Below are positions 9,402 to 19,071 of a DNA stretch of 64,000 nucleotides, piece by piece. The notes below the pieces were generated by a model, which was not told the origin of the DNA, ran no database searches, and saw only the letters and a list, made by a program, of their open reading frames with translations. This stretch comes from Polaribacter vadi (GTDB taxonomy: Bacteria; Bacteroidota; Bacteroidia; Flavobacteriales; Flavobacteriaceae). A program made the translations under genes and the position numbers. The DNA lies in the NCBI RefSeq assembly GCF_018861005.1, contig NZ_JAHKQL010000031.1, forward strand, positions 30,657-94,656, given 5' to 3'. Within the stretch, counting starts at the first letter, position 1. The number at the start of each line of letters is the position of its first letter.

Positions 9402-10289
9402 ATGGAACTTATAATAGACAATCTATCCAAGACTTATTCAAATGGCATTCAGGCATTACAAAACATCTCATTAGAAATACCAACAGGTATGTTCGGACTG
9501 TTAGGTCCAAATGGAGCAGGAAAATCTACACTAATGAGAACTATTGCAACATTACAAGATGCAGATTCAGGATCTGTCTTTTTGGGTGATATAGATGTAT
9601 TAAAAGATAAAAACGAATTGCGTAAAACCTTAGGCTATTTGCCACAACAATTTGGTTTGTATCCTAAAATATCTGCAGAAGTATTGTTGAATCATTTTGC
9701 AGTTTTAAAAGGAATTTCTAATAAAGGGGAGCGAAATGATTTGGTAAAAGCATTGTTGCAAAAAACCAATTTATACGAAGTAAGAAAACAAAACTTAAAA
9801 GGTTTTTCTGGAGGGATGAAACAACGTTTTGGAATTGCTCAAGCTTTATTAAGCAACCCTAAACTTTTAATTGTAGATGAACCCACTGCAGGTTTAGATC
9901 CTTTAGAAAGAAACCGTTTTTATAATGTTTTAAGCGAATTAGGAGAACATACTGTGGTTATTTTATCTACTCATATTGTGGATGATGTAAAAGAACTTTG
10001 TACAGATATGGCAATCATAAATAAAGGCCAAGTTTGTTTAAAAGGAAATCCGATTCAGATACTAGAAAGTTTAAAAGACAGGGTTTATAAAAAAACAATT
10101 GAAAAATCAGAATTAAACGCTTATAAACAAAATTATAAAGTTATCAGTGAAAAACTGTTTTTAGGAAAACCAACCATTCATGTTTTAAGTGATGTGCATC
10201 CAGGTGATGGGTTTTCTCTTATAAATGCAGAACTAGAGGATGTTTATTTCTCTGAATTATTTAAAAACACAAACTTAAAAAGGAATTAA
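9402..10289 (+). CDS. ABC transporter ATP-binding protein
   Basis: 295 aa nucleotide-binding subunit. Walker A GPNGAGKST (35-43), Q-loop near PQQFG, signature FSGGMKQR (135-142), Walker B LLIVDEP (155-161), D-loop AGLD and switch His in STHIV. The C-terminal ~70 residues are a CcmA-like accessory extension. It is 2 bp from the permease/M1 gene, so both act together. It belongs to the ABC-2 exporter class. The first gene of an operon running to 14277. Confidence 0.92.
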   Translation: MELIIDNLSKTYSNGIQALQNISLEIPTGMFGLLGPNGAGKSTLMRTIATLQDADSGSVFLGDIDVLKDKNELRKTLGYLPQQFGLYPKISAEVLLNHFAVLKGISNKGERNDLVKALLQKTNLYEVRKQNLKGFSGGMKQRFGIAQALLSNPKLLIVDEPTAGLDPLERNRFYNVLSELGEHTVVILSTHIVDDVKELCTDMAIINKGQVCLKGNPIQILESLKDRVYKKTIEKSELNAYKQNYKVISEKLFLGKPTIHVLSDVHPGDGFSLINAELEDVYFSELFKNTNLKRN

Positions 10290-10291
10290 TT

Positions 10292-13200
10292 ATGTGGTAT
10301 CAAATTTTTAAATTCGAAATACAATATCGTATCAAACGTCCTGATACTTATGTTTTCTTCCTGTTTTTATTCTTATTTTCTTTAGTTGGTGTCGATTTTA
10401 TATTTCAAGGAACTGATTTTGGTATATTGAAAAAAAACTCACCAATTGTCATTGCAAAAACAATGGGAGCCATCACTGGGTTTTCTATGATTTTAGCGTC
10501 AATGATTATGGGTGTTTCTGTATTAAGAGACTTTGAGTATGAAATAGAATCATTGTTGTTTACAACTCCAATCAAAAAGAAAGATTATTTATTAGGACGT
10601 TTTTTAGGTTCTTTTACCATTCTCTTTTTCATTTTTTTAGGTGTTTTATTTGGGATGATTATAGGCGAATTTATGCCTTGGCACAATCCAGATAAACTAT
10701 TAGATTTTAATGCTTTTGTGTATATAAAGACGTTTCTAATGATAACGTTACCCACCTTGTTTTTTGGAGCATCTTTGTTTTTTGTTACAGGTGCTTTAAG
10801 TAGAAACCTGGTAGTTGTTTACACACAAGGGATATTTATGTTTGTTATTTTTATGCTAACAAAAGCCATTACAAATGATTTTTGGCAAGCTATTCTAGAT
10901 CCATTTTCATTAACAACCACATCTTTTGTTACAAATACGTGGACTCCTTTAGAAAAAAGCACACAGAGTATTCCATTTTTTGGAGCATTGTTCTTCAACA
11001 AATTATTTTGGATTGGTTTAGGGATTATAGCCTTGATCTATGGTTACAAAAAATTCGATTTTAATGTGGTTAAAGAAAAACGTACAAAAAGAAAACAAAA
11101 AAAGATAACAATTATCAACAAAGCCAATAATATTGGTGATATTATCATACCAAATGCAGTAAAACAATATGGTTTATTATCCAAATTTACACAACTAAAA
11201 GAGTTTTCTTGGTTTTATTTTATCAGCATTTGCAAACAAGCATCCTTTTGGGGAATTGTAATCTGTGGAATGCTAATTATATTAATTAACTCAGTAAACC
11301 TAGGTACAGTGTATGGCGTAGATAGTTATCCTGCAACCTATTTTATTGTTGAAGAATTGCAAGAAACTTCCATATTTTTCTTTATTGTGATTTTAGTATT
11401 CTATTCAGGTGAATTAATTTGGAAAGAAAGAGGAGCAAAGTTAGATCTCATCTATGATGCCTCTCCCATGTCTAGTTTTACAAAGTTGCTTGGTAAATTT
11501 ATAGGATTGAACTTCATTTATATAGTATTAATGCTTTGTTTGATAGGTTCTGGTATTGTATTTCAAACAGTAAGTGGCTATTATAAATACGAATTTCAAG
11601 TATATTTTTATGGTTTCTTTCTTGAAATATTACCGTTTTTAGCTTTATATACTTTTATCGCATTTTTTATTCAATCTGTAGTAAATCATAAGTTTGTGGG
11701 TATTATGTTGGTGCTGGTATTTTTCATTATCAACATAACATTAGGTACCATTGGTTTTGAACATGATTTATTTGTTTTTGGTGGAAATTCTTTAGGAACG
11801 TACTCTGATATGAATGGATATGGGCATTTTATGAAGCGCTATCTATTTATTAAATGGTATTGGTTTTTATTTGGAATGCTACTTTTGGTTATTGGGTCTT
11901 TGGTGCATGTAAGAGGTACTGAAACCAATTTGATAAAACGAATTAAAGCTATGAAATATAGAGCAAGTAAGCCTCTTTTAAAATTTACAAGTTTGCTGTT
12001 GATCGTTTTTTTGGGTGTTGGAAGCTATATCTTTTACAATACTAATATTTTAAATGAATATTGGACCAATTCTGAAGCTACCGCTTTTAGAGTTGCTTAC
12101 GAAAAAGAACTCAAACATTTTGAATACATACCACAACCAAAAATCGTAGATGTTAACTTACAATTAGAATTGTATCCAGCAGAAAGAAATTATACTGTAG
12201 AAGGATATTATATGCTCAAAAACACAAATACAACAGCTATACAAAACATTCACATTCAGAAGTTAATTGAAGAGAATGTAAAATTAGATAGCATTTCTTT
12301 TGATAAAAAATATGCAATTGATAATTCATATAAAAAGTTTGATTATTCAATCTTTACATTAAACAAAGCTTTAAAACCTGGAGATTCTATTAAAATGTAC
12401 TTCAAGCAAAGTTTTACTACAAAAGGCTTTGAATTGGGTAATTCTAATGTAAAAATCAATAAAAACGGAACATTTTTTAACAACTCTGACTTACCAACAA
12501 TAGGTTATAATAAAAAATACGAGCTTAGAGATCTTGAAGAGCGTAAGGAATTTGATTTACCAATTCGTACTGATAGAGCAGAACAAAAAGATAACAAAGA
12601 ATTGGTAAATGCTAGAAATGGTAGTGATTCTGATGGTATTCGATTTGAAATGGTTATGGGTACTTCTGGAGATCAAACAGCTTTAGTTCCTGGAAAATTA
12701 TTAAAAAAGTGGACTGAAAATAATCGGAACTATTTTCATTATAAAACAGAGAAACCAATCATTAACTTTTATGCTATAGTTTCTGCAACTTATGAAATTA
12801 AAAAAGAGCAATGGATATCTAGTTTAGATGGTATAAAAAAACCTGTGAATCTAGAAATTTATTATCACAAAGCACATACTTATAATATTGATAGAATGAT
12901 GAATTCTATGAAGACTTCATTAGCGTATTATAGTCAAAATTTTAGTCCTTATCAATACAATCAATTACGTATTATGGAGTTTCCACGTTATCAAAAAATA
13001 GCACAATCCTTTCCAGGAACAATTCCTTTTTCAGAATCCATAGGTTTTATTTTAGATATTGATGATAAAAAAGATGTAGATATGGCATTTTATGTAACTG
13101 CTCATGAAATTGCACATCAATGGTTTGGTATGCAAGTAGAAGCAGCCAATGTAAAAGGACAATATTTTGTTTTAGAAACCTTGTCACAGTATGCAGCTGT

Positions 13201-13582
13201 AATGGTTCTTAAAGAAAAATATGGCGCTAAAAAAGTGCAACAATTCTTAGAACTACAAAAAGAAGAGTATAATACAGAACGTGTTAGAGCAACTTCTGAG
13301 CAATCATTGGCTTTGGTAGAAAATCAAGATTTTGTCTATTATGCCAAAGGAGCCATTGCCATGTATCAACTGCAAAAAGAAATAGGAGAGGAGCAAGTAA
13401 ACAAAGCTTTAAGGCGTTTTCTAGAAGATTGGAATACAATAAATGGAAAACTAAAAACTAAAACAAAAAGATATGCAACTTCTCAAGATTTACTGAGCTA
13501 TTTTAGAGCGGTTACACCAAAAGATAAACAATATTTAATTACGGATTTGTTTGAGAAAGTTACCCTTTTAGAATTAAAATAA
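10292..13582 (+). CDS. ABC-2 permease fused to M1-family peptidase domain
   Basis: 1096 aa. The first ~560 residues are two sets of ABC-2 type membrane helices; a further helix near 570 leads into an outside M1-peptidase-like domain (about 600-1096). Zinc motif H938-E939-H942 (HEIAHQWFG) with the third ligand E962 in VLETLSQYAAV, 19 residues after the second His, as is usual for this fused family rather than the 18 of classical M1 enzymes. The classical GAMEN exopeptidase motif is missing; FPGTIPFSESIGF stands in its place. Known fusion in Bacteroidota; substrate unknown. Inference: export or clearance of a peptide, with the two-component pair next door sensing it. Confidence 0.88.
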   Translation: MWYQIFKFEIQYRIKRPDTYVFFLFLFLFSLVGVDFIFQGTDFGILKKNSPIVIAKTMGAITGFSMILASMIMGVSVLRDFEYEIESLLFTTPIKKKDYLLGRFLGSFTILFFIFLGVLFGMIIGEFMPWHNPDKLLDFNAFVYIKTFLMITLPTLFFGASLFFVTGALSRNLVVVYTQGIFMFVIFMLTKAITNDFWQAILDPFSLTTTSFVTNTWTPLEKSTQSIPFFGALFFNKLFWIGLGIIALIYGYKKFDFNVVKEKRTKRKQKKITIINKANNIGDIIIPNAVKQYGLLSKFTQLKEFSWFYFISICKQASFWGIVICGMLIILINSVNLGTVYGVDSYPATYFIVEELQETSIFFFIVILVFYSGELIWKERGAKLDLIYDASPMSSFTKLLGKFIGLNFIYIVLMLCLIGSGIVFQTVSGYYKYEFQVYFYGFFLEILPFLALYTFIAFFIQSVVNHKFVGIMLVLVFFIINITLGTIGFEHDLFVFGGNSLGTYSDMNGYGHFMKRYLFIKWYWFLFGMLLLVIGSLVHVRGTETNLIKRIKAMKYRASKPLLKFTSLLLIVFLGVGSYIFYNTNILNEYWTNSEATAFRVAYEKELKHFEYIPQPKIVDVNLQLELYPAERNYTVEGYYMLKNTNTTAIQNIHIQKLIEENVKLDSISFDKKYAIDNSYKKFDYSIFTLNKALKPGDSIKMYFKQSFTTKGFELGNSNVKINKNGTFFNNSDLPTIGYNKKYELRDLEERKEFDLPIRTDRAEQKDNKELVNARNGSDSDGIRFEMVMGTSGDQTALVPGKLLKKWTENNRNYFHYKTEKPIINFYAIVSATYEIKKEQWISSLDGIKKPVNLEIYYHKAHTYNIDRMMNSMKTSLAYYSQNFSPYQYNQLRIMEFPRYQKIAQSFPGTIPFSESIGFILDIDDKKDVDMAFYVTAHEIAHQWFGMQVEAANVKGQYFVLETLSQYAAVMVLKEKYGAKKVQQFLELQKEEYNTERVRATSEQSLALVENQDFVYYAKGAIAMYQLQKEIGEEQVNKALRRFLEDWNTINGKLKTKTKRYATSQDLLSYFRAVTPKDKQYLITDLFEKVTLLELK

Positions 13583-13593
13583 AAACAACAAAA

Positions 13594-14277
13594 ATGAAAA
13601 CAATTGTATACAATTTTTTAAACAAACCCTATACAGTAATTCTAATAATGCTTATTGCGCCATTATTTGGATTTATTGACCGAAATTTCACTTTTTTCTT
13701 CCCTCTAGGTATTGTTTTTCTCCTTTTAAAAGGAAGTAAATTTGATTGGTCAAAATTTGGAATAGGACAGAAAATCACTAAAAAAACTGTTTTAAAGAGT
13801 CTACTATTTGCTAGTATTCTTTTTTCAATATTCACTTTTCTAATAGACCCAATACTAATAAATTGGTTTGGTAATTACGACCTTTCATCTATAAATGACA
13901 TAAGAGGTGACTTCTTGGGGTATAGTATTTTATTATTGATTGTATGGGTGTTTGCCGCTTTTGGCGAAGAATTATTATTTCGTGGATACTATATGAAAGG
14001 ATTAGCTAGGTTATTAGGAAATAACAATAAAGCATGGATATTCTCATCTTTTATAACTTCACTTTATTTTGGAATATCGCATGCATATCAAGGGTTAATA
14101 GGAGTTGTATCTGTGTTTCTATGGTCATTTGCAATTTCTTTACTCTTCAATAAAAACAGAAATAATTTATTGCTACTTGTATTAATTCATGGAATTTATG
14201 ACACTATAGGAGTCACTTTTATTTATTTGAATATAGATCGTTTAATTTCTGAATGGGTAACACAGCTACTATTTTAA
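13594..14277 (+). CDS. CPBP family intramembrane metalloprotease
   Basis: 227 aa, about six membrane helices. The CPBP (Abi/CAAX) motifs are present: E125-E126-x3-R130 (FGEELLFRGYY), SLYFGISHAYQG with the conserved His, and LVLIHGIYDT with the second His. Bacterial CPBP members act in prenyl-protein processing or in self-immunity to bacteriocins. It starts 11 bp after the permease/M1 gene, so it is part of the same operon. A peptide-resistance or peptide-maturation role is inference from this context. Confidence 0.85.
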   Translation: MKTIVYNFLNKPYTVILIMLIAPLFGFIDRNFTFFFPLGIVFLLLKGSKFDWSKFGIGQKITKKTVLKSLLFASILFSIFTFLIDPILINWFGNYDLSSINDIRGDFLGYSILLLIVWVFAAFGEELLFRGYYMKGLARLLGNNNKAWIFSSFITSLYFGISHAYQGLIGVVSVFLWSFAISLLFNKNRNNLLLLVLIHGIYDTIGVTFIYLNIDRLISEWVTQLLF

Positions 14278-14411
14278 GTAAAATGCCATCAGCCCTAAAA
14301 TATTGAAAGAAATTTAGGCTCTTATTAAAAAAAGAATTTAAAATACCCAAACAACATTGTATGAAACTTAACAGTATAAAAAGATTAAATTTAATTAAAA
14401 ATGAAATAAAT

Positions 14412-14645
14412 ATGAGAAAGTTTACATTATCACGGAATAGATTATTTGTTTTATTTATTGCGATTACATTATTTAATTGCTCCTCTAATAATAACGATAT
14501 TATAGAACATAATAATGACTCCAATAAAATTGAATTTGATGGTTTAACGTATCAAATAAGTAATGGCCTTATAGAGAAAACTGGTAGTAATAATGAATAC
14601 TCTATAGCTAGAGATATACCTTTTTCTGTTTATTGTTTATTATAA
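14412..14645 (+). CDS. Small lipoprotein, probably truncated
   Basis: 77 aa from the ATG that gives MRKFTLSRNRL; an earlier in-frame ATG at 14361 would add residues that spoil the signal peptide. Lipobox ITLFNC with Cys near 23, then a Ser/Asn-rich linker and IEFDGLTYQISNG, a beginning common in Flavobacteriaceae secreted lipoproteins. It stops soon after, and 30 bp later comes a relic of another gene's 3' end, so the original longer gene may have been cut by a deletion. Function unknown. Confidence 0.5.
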   Translation: MRKFTLSRNRLFVLFIAITLFNCSSNNNDIIEHNNDSNKIEFDGLTYQISNGLIEKTGSNNEYSIARDIPFSVYCLL

Positions 14646-14674
14646 AGTTCCTCTTACAGAAATTAACTAAAAAC

Positions 14675-14779
14675 ACAACTTCTCAAGATTTTCTACGTTA
14701 TTTTAAATAGGTTACTCCAACTAACAAACAGTCAATGATTTTAGATCTGTTTGAAAAAGTCACCTCTTTAGAATTGTAA
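14675..14779 (+). pseudogene. Decayed second copy of the permease/M1 3' end
   Basis: In this frame the sequence reads TTSQDFLRYFK, stop (TAG at 14708), VTPTNKQSMILDLFEKVTSLEL, stop. The intact gene at 10292-13582 ends ATSQDLLSYFRAVTPKDKQ then YLITDLFEKVTLLELK. The relation holds over the full 35 codons and includes the stop position. Only the extreme 3' end survives. It shows that a second, related transporter/peptidase gene once lay here, or that this end was duplicated. Confidence 0.85.
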
Positions 14780-14867
14780 ATGTTTACTTGGTTTTTAGAA
14801 CATTAGTAGAAGTTTAGGTTTAGAATTTTAAAATAATAACTATTTAAAAATCTTCCTAAATTATTTC

Positions 14868-14935
14868 AATTCAACTCATAAATTAAGTTATTTATTGGCT
14901 AACTGTGTATTAACTGCCCATTTATGAGTTGAATT
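14868..14935. repeat. Perfect 16-bp inverted repeat with 36-bp loop
   Basis: AATTCAACTCATAAAT at 14868-14883 is the exact complement of ATTTATGAGTTGAATT at 14920-14935. The loop holds further short complementary stretches (AGTTA, TAACT). It is in the ~280-bp gap between the gene relic and the YHS gene, with no T run, so it is not an ordinary terminator. It could be a MITE-like or structural element. Confidence 0.7.
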
Positions 14936-15062
14936 ATATAATAGTAAACGATTCAAATAAGCTGATAAACAAAAGAAAAATGATGTTTATCTCTGTTTTA
15001 AATTAAAGACTAAAATCAGAATATTGCTTTAAAGGGTTATTAAATACAATTTTCAAACTTTA

Positions 15063-15446
15063 TTAAGCATTCATTTTAGCCCAAGAATAATCTGCTAAAT
15101 CTCTTAATTCTTCAGGTTTTTTAACCCATTGTCTTTTTGCATCAATAATTCCAAAAAACATTCTTGTAAAAAAGTAAAGTTTACCATCTCTAACTTCCCA
15201 TGATTTAGGATTAGGGTTTGCTTCAGCACCTTCAGACATTGCAATAGCACAATATCCTCCATATTGTGGAGCGAATTTTTCTGGAGATTTTTCAAATTTT
15301 GATTTATTTGCTTCAGACGCAAAGTAAAAAGTACCATTTTCAAAACTTGCTGTTATTGATGCATTTCCTTTTTGTGGTTTTCCATCAAAAAATGATACAA
15401 CATCATATTCTTGTGCTGCAATTCCTTCTTTTAAATTATGTTTCAT
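15063..15446 (-). CDS. YHS domain-containing protein
   Basis: 127 aa, no signal peptide. YHS-type core: YDVVSFFDGKPQKG, then FYFASEANKSKFEKSPEKFAPQYGGYCAIAM with the typical Lys-F-x-K-x-P spacing and a Cys in GGYCA. The family is often near metal-handling or redox genes; some members bind metal. The later WEVRDGKLYFF segment fits the longer subfamily of about 130-150 aa. Single gene; the 160 bp upstream shows no clear gene. Function is inferred only at family level. Confidence 0.8.
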   Translation of the reverse strand: MKHNLKEGIAAQEYDVVSFFDGKPQKGNASITASFENGTFYFASEANKSKFEKSPEKFAPQYGGYCAIAMSEGAEANPNPKSWEVRDGKLYFFTRMFFGIIDAKRQWVKKPEELRDLADYSWAKMNA

Positions 15447-15605
15447 TTTAATTTGTATTAGTTTTAATTGTTTTAAAGTTGTTTCTTAATGATTATTCTT
15501 ATTTTAATCTACTTGCTTTTTTTTCTCCCCAATTGATTAACTTTCTGTAGGTATTGCTAAGTTTTAGAAGTTTCTTTTCCAAGCACTTCCATAACTTTAT
15601 AGCGT

Positions 15606-15989
15606 TTACTTCGTAATTTTTTTTGTAAATTGATCTTGCCTAATACTTACTGCTTTGTATGAATATTTTATTAAAGAAAAAATTCCTGAAAGCATCATTA
15701 TAATACCTATAACAGCTATATAAACAAGACTATTTTTTATAGAAGCTATTTGTAAACCAGCAAGCACCCCTGTTATTGCTAAAAAGGCTACAGCTATATA
15801 AAAGAATACCATTGCTCTATTTAAGGTTTTTAACTGTACTAATTTTCTAGAAATAATAGATTCTGGCATTTCTTGTTCTTTAATTAAAGAAGCTACCTCA
15901 TTACTCAAGGTAATCATTAAGTTTGATGTTGATAGAATTAATAAACCTATACCAGGTAATATTGTCATAGGTAAATACCAATTGTCCAT
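15606..15989 (-). CDS. DUF2721 family membrane protein
   Basis: 127 aa with three predicted helices (about 7-26, 54-80, 86-108). The layout PGIGLLILSTSNLMITLSNE, then a basic stretch with LKTLNRAMVFFYIA, is characteristic of DUF2721. Function unknown. It lies 31 bp after the beta-barrel gene on the same strand and may be co-transcribed with it. Confidence 0.75.
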   Translation of the reverse strand: MDNWYLPMTILPGIGLLILSTSNLMITLSNEVASLIKEQEMPESIISRKLVQLKTLNRAMVFFYIAVAFLAITGVLAGLQIASIKNSLVYIAVIGIIMMLSGIFSLIKYSYKAVSIRQDQFTKKITK

Positions 15990-16020
15990 ACGTATTAATT
16001 GAAGTTAATATTTTAAAAAT

Positions 16021-16551
16021 CTAGTTTTTATTATAAAAATTGTAAATAAAACCAATGGTAATAAATTCATCATTTAGATTACCAGCTATTCCTTTAAACT
16101 CAGAAAAAATAAACAGATCTTTTAGTTTATAATGGATTCCAATACCATAATTAATACCAAAATCATTTTCTTTTTTATGTTCGTCGTTTTCTTCAACAAA
16201 CCTTTCATTTTCTATGGTATAATTAATTCCTGATAAAGGGTAAACTCCTAAACTTTCATTTAACTCAAATATATAGTGTGCATTAATATTTAAATCAATA
16301 ATCGATTTTTCGTATCCCTTATCAGTATTTTGATAAGGGAAATATGAAATTTCAGGACCAAAACAAAAAGATTCATTAACTCCGTAATAAAATCGGCCAT
16401 TTATACCTGCCAAACTATGGCTTAATTCGAGTGTTGGTCCAAAACCAACAATAAAACTTTGCTCACTTTCATTATGTTCTGTTTCTTGAGAAACTGTTAT
16501 TAGAGAAGATAAACCAAAGCCTATTATAAGCAAGTATTTATATACCTGCAT
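16021..16551 (-). CDS. Putative outer-membrane beta-barrel protein
   Basis: 176 aa. Signal peptide of about 22 residues (ends ITVSQ). Alternating hydrophobic strands with aromatic ends (FIVGFGPTLELS, RFYYGVNESFCFGPEISYFPY, NAHYIFELNESLGVYPLSG, GIGIHYKLKDLFIFSEFKG) and a C-terminal strand ITIGFIYNFYNKN suggest a small 8-stranded barrel. Its start overlaps the end of the glutamate-synthase-like gene by 14 bp, so it is translated from that message. Function unknown. Confidence 0.65.
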   Translation of the reverse strand: MQVYKYLLIIGFGLSSLITVSQETEHNESEQSFIVGFGPTLELSHSLAGINGRFYYGVNESFCFGPEISYFPYQNTDKGYEKSIIDLNINAHYIFELNESLGVYPLSGINYTIENERFVEENDEHKKENDFGINYGIGIHYKLKDLFIFSEFKGIAGNLNDEFITIGFIYNFYNKN

Positions 16552-18145
16552 AATTAATACCAGATAAGAGATTCATTTCTCTATTATATGTAGAAAGATC
16601 ATCATGATTAAACTTAGTAATATCATCATAACCACAAGAACGTGCAACCACTCTAATTAAATCGTTTGTTGCTTCAAAATAATTTTGCAGTTGTTTGGCA
16701 GAAGAATCTATCATAATTCTACTACGCAATGACTCTTTTTGAGTAGCAATTCCTACAGGGCAGTTATTACTTCCACAAGCACGCATACCTAAACAACCAA
16801 TAGCTTGTAATGCAGAGTTTGATACTGCTATAGCATCAGCGCCCAACATCATTGCTTTTGCAAAATCTTCGGCAACACGCAAACCACCAGTAATTATTAA
16901 AGTAACATCTGTAGCACCAACTTTGTCTAAATATTTTCTTGCTCTTGCTAATGCAGGAATGGTTGGTACATTAATATGATCTCTTAAAATAGTAGGAGCA
17001 GAGCCTGTTCCTCCACCACGACCATCTAGAATAATATAATCTACACCCACATCTAAAGCAAACTGAATGTCTTTTTCTATATGACTAGCTGCTAATTTAA
17101 AACCAATAGGAATTCCTCCTGTATGTTTACGTACTTTATCAGCAAATATTTTAAAATCTTCTACAGTATGAAAATTAGGGTTTGCTGCAGGTGAAATCGC
17201 TGTTTCTCCTTCTTTTAAACCTCTAACATCAGCAATTTCTTTACTTACTTTATTACCTGGTAAATGTCCTCCAGTACCTGTTTTTGCTCCTTGACCTGCT
17301 TTAAAATGGAATGCTTGTACATTATCTAATTTATCCCAAGTAAACCCAAATTGTGCAGAAGCTAATTCATAAAAGTATTTAGAATTATTTGCTTGTTCTT
17401 CTGGCAACATACCACCTTCACCAGAACAGATTCCTGTACCTGCTAATTGTGCACCTTTAGATAAAGCTATTTTTGCTTCTCTAGATAGAGCTCCAAAACT
17501 CATATCACTCACAAACAAAGGTATATCTAATTCTAATGGTTTTTTTGCTTTTGGTCCAATCGTAATTTTAGTTGCAACAGCTTCATGATCTAATAATGGT
17601 CTAGATGCTAATTGTGCTGGCAAAAACTGGATATCATTCCATTGTGGAAGCGTAGTTCTGTCAACACCCATAGAAGCAGAAAAACCATGATGCCCAATAT
17701 TTTTTAATCCGTTTTGAGCTAACTCTTTTATATAACCTGTATAAGGTTCTGTTTCTTCTGGATGTGTATCTGCATAAGCTCCTAAATACTGATCACGATT
17801 AAATGGTTGTGGGTAATTTGTTAAATAGGAATCAATTTCAAACTCATCAACAAATAAATTATCTCCTTCAATTTCAGTAGAAAATTTATGAAGTACTTCT
17901 TTGTTATTGTATTCAGAAACACCAGAATCTACACGATAATCCCAACCATGAACACCACAAATAAGATTATCTCCATCTACATAACCATCAGACATTAAGG
18001 CTCCTCTATGCAAGCATCTTCCGTAAAGTACAGAAATTGCATCATCAAATTTAACGATTACTAAATCTAAGCCATTTATAAGTGCGTGCTTAGGTTCTTT
18101 ATTAATTAACTCACTTAGTTTTGCAATAATTACTGGTTTTTTCAT
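16538..18145 (-). CDS. Rieske - glutamate synthase (FMN) fusion protein
   Basis: 535 aa. Residues 1-110 form a Rieske [2Fe-2S] domain: C44-x-H46 (RCLHRGAL) and C63-x2-H66 (CGVHGWDY). Residues about 160-520 are the FMN-binding TIM barrel of the glutamate synthase large subunit (GTGGHLPGNKVS, SPAANPNFH, DGRGGGTGSAP, ITGGLRVAEDF), ending with a Cys-rich CGSNNCPVGIATQ segment like the 3Fe-4S site. The amidotransferase domain of GltB is absent, so it does not take ammonia from glutamine itself. The true substrate is unknown. It heads a three-gene minus-strand group. Confidence 0.88.
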   Translation of the reverse strand: MKKPVIIAKLSELINKEPKHALINGLDLVIVKFDDAISVLYGRCLHRGALMSDGYVDGDNLICGVHGWDYRVDSGVSEYNNKEVLHKFSTEIEGDNLFVDEFEIDSYLTNYPQPFNRDQYLGAYADTHPEETEPYTGYIKELAQNGLKNIGHHGFSASMGVDRTTLPQWNDIQFLPAQLASRPLLDHEAVATKITIGPKAKKPLELDIPLFVSDMSFGALSREAKIALSKGAQLAGTGICSGEGGMLPEEQANNSKYFYELASAQFGFTWDKLDNVQAFHFKAGQGAKTGTGGHLPGNKVSKEIADVRGLKEGETAISPAANPNFHTVEDFKIFADKVRKHTGGIPIGFKLAASHIEKDIQFALDVGVDYIILDGRGGGTGSAPTILRDHINVPTIPALARARKYLDKVGATDVTLIITGGLRVAEDFAKAMMLGADAIAVSNSALQAIGCLGMRACGSNNCPVGIATQKESLRSRIMIDSSAKQLQNYFEATNDLIRVVARSCGYDDITKFNHDDLSTYNREMNLLSGINYAGI

Positions 18146-18648
18146 AAAATATTGGTTGTTTATTAGTTTAATAGTCTTGATGTTGTCGATAACGTTTTTA
18201 ATTACTTACAATATACATTTCACTTACTAACATGTATTTAAACAAACTGGTCGTTTATCAACTATAATAACATCTCTAAACCAAGATACCCCATGCAAAC
18301 ACAAAATTTGGCTATTTAGTAGATTTTGCTCAGTATAGATTCAAGATTTACCCAGTAAGTGCAAGTTATTATTTTCTAAAAATGGGCTTTTTAGAGGTTA
18401 ACACGAGGAAGACTTATAGAAATAGAGTAGTAGGTTGTAATTTCTATAAACCGATTAATTTCTGGGTTTCAATTAAAAGAGTATTTCATTTTATCTACTT
18501 GTAATGATAAGTGTAAAAAAGTCTCGGAATGATTTTATAGTATGTTCTAGCATACATTTAAAAAAAAATAAAATATTTATTAGGATTTATTTGAAAACTT
18601 AGTATATTCGCGCACCTTTAATAGAAAAGGTAGTTATTTATAACAAAA
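18146..18648. other. 500-bp gene-free stretch with tRNA promoter
   Basis: No supported gene on either strand. The only recognisable element is TATATTCG at 18603-18610, a -7 type element about 39 bp before tRNA-Thr. The rest is unassigned AT-rich sequence. Confidence 0.5.
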
Positions 18649-18722
18649 GCCGATGTAGCTCAGCTGGCTAGAGCAGCTGATTTGTAATCAGCAGGTCGTG
18701 GGTTCGAGTCCCTCCATTGGCT
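18649..18722 (+). tRNA. tRNA-Thr (TGT)
   Basis: Full cloverleaf. Acceptor GCCGATG/CATTGGC (one G-U), D-arm AGCTC..GAGC, anticodon stem GCTGA/TCAGC with loop TTTGTAA and anticodon TGT at 18683-18685, T-arm GTGGG-TTCGAGT-CCCTC. Discriminator T, CCA not encoded. Confidence 0.95.
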
Positions 18723-18780
18723 CAAATAACAATTACATTTTATATGTAATTGTTATTTTATTTAAAACAGTAAATAACTA

Positions 18781-18862
18781 GGGGAGATACTCAAGCGGCC
18801 AACGAGGACGGACTGTAACTCCGTTGACTACGTCTTCGCAGGTTCGAATCCTGCTCTCCCCA
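18781..18862 (+). tRNA. tRNA-Tyr (GTA)
   Basis: Class II tRNA with long variable arm. Acceptor GGGGAGA/TCTCCCC, anticodon GTA at 18815-18817 in loop CTGTAAC, T-loop TTCGAAT, discriminator A. It follows tRNA-Thr by 58 bp, probably on one transcript. Confidence 0.95.
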
Positions 18863-19071
18863 CACTTTTTTCTTTTCTTTACTATAGATTTAATATTCAA
18901 GGTTTTTTATTTAATGTTCAAGGTTTTGGATTTTAGGTTTTGGATTCAAGATTCATGAGCCAAGATTGGTTTGGTGTTAGAAGTGACCAAATGAAAGCGC
19001 TTAAAGTACATTGAGTAAGTATTGTAATTTAGAATTAAGTTGTTAACTGATCTTATTATTAAAACCAAACG

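Noticed and set aside
15447..15605. Possible short Lys-rich minus-strand frame after DUF2721
   Set aside because: No start codon in frame and it overlaps the end of the DUF2721 gene; likely chance.
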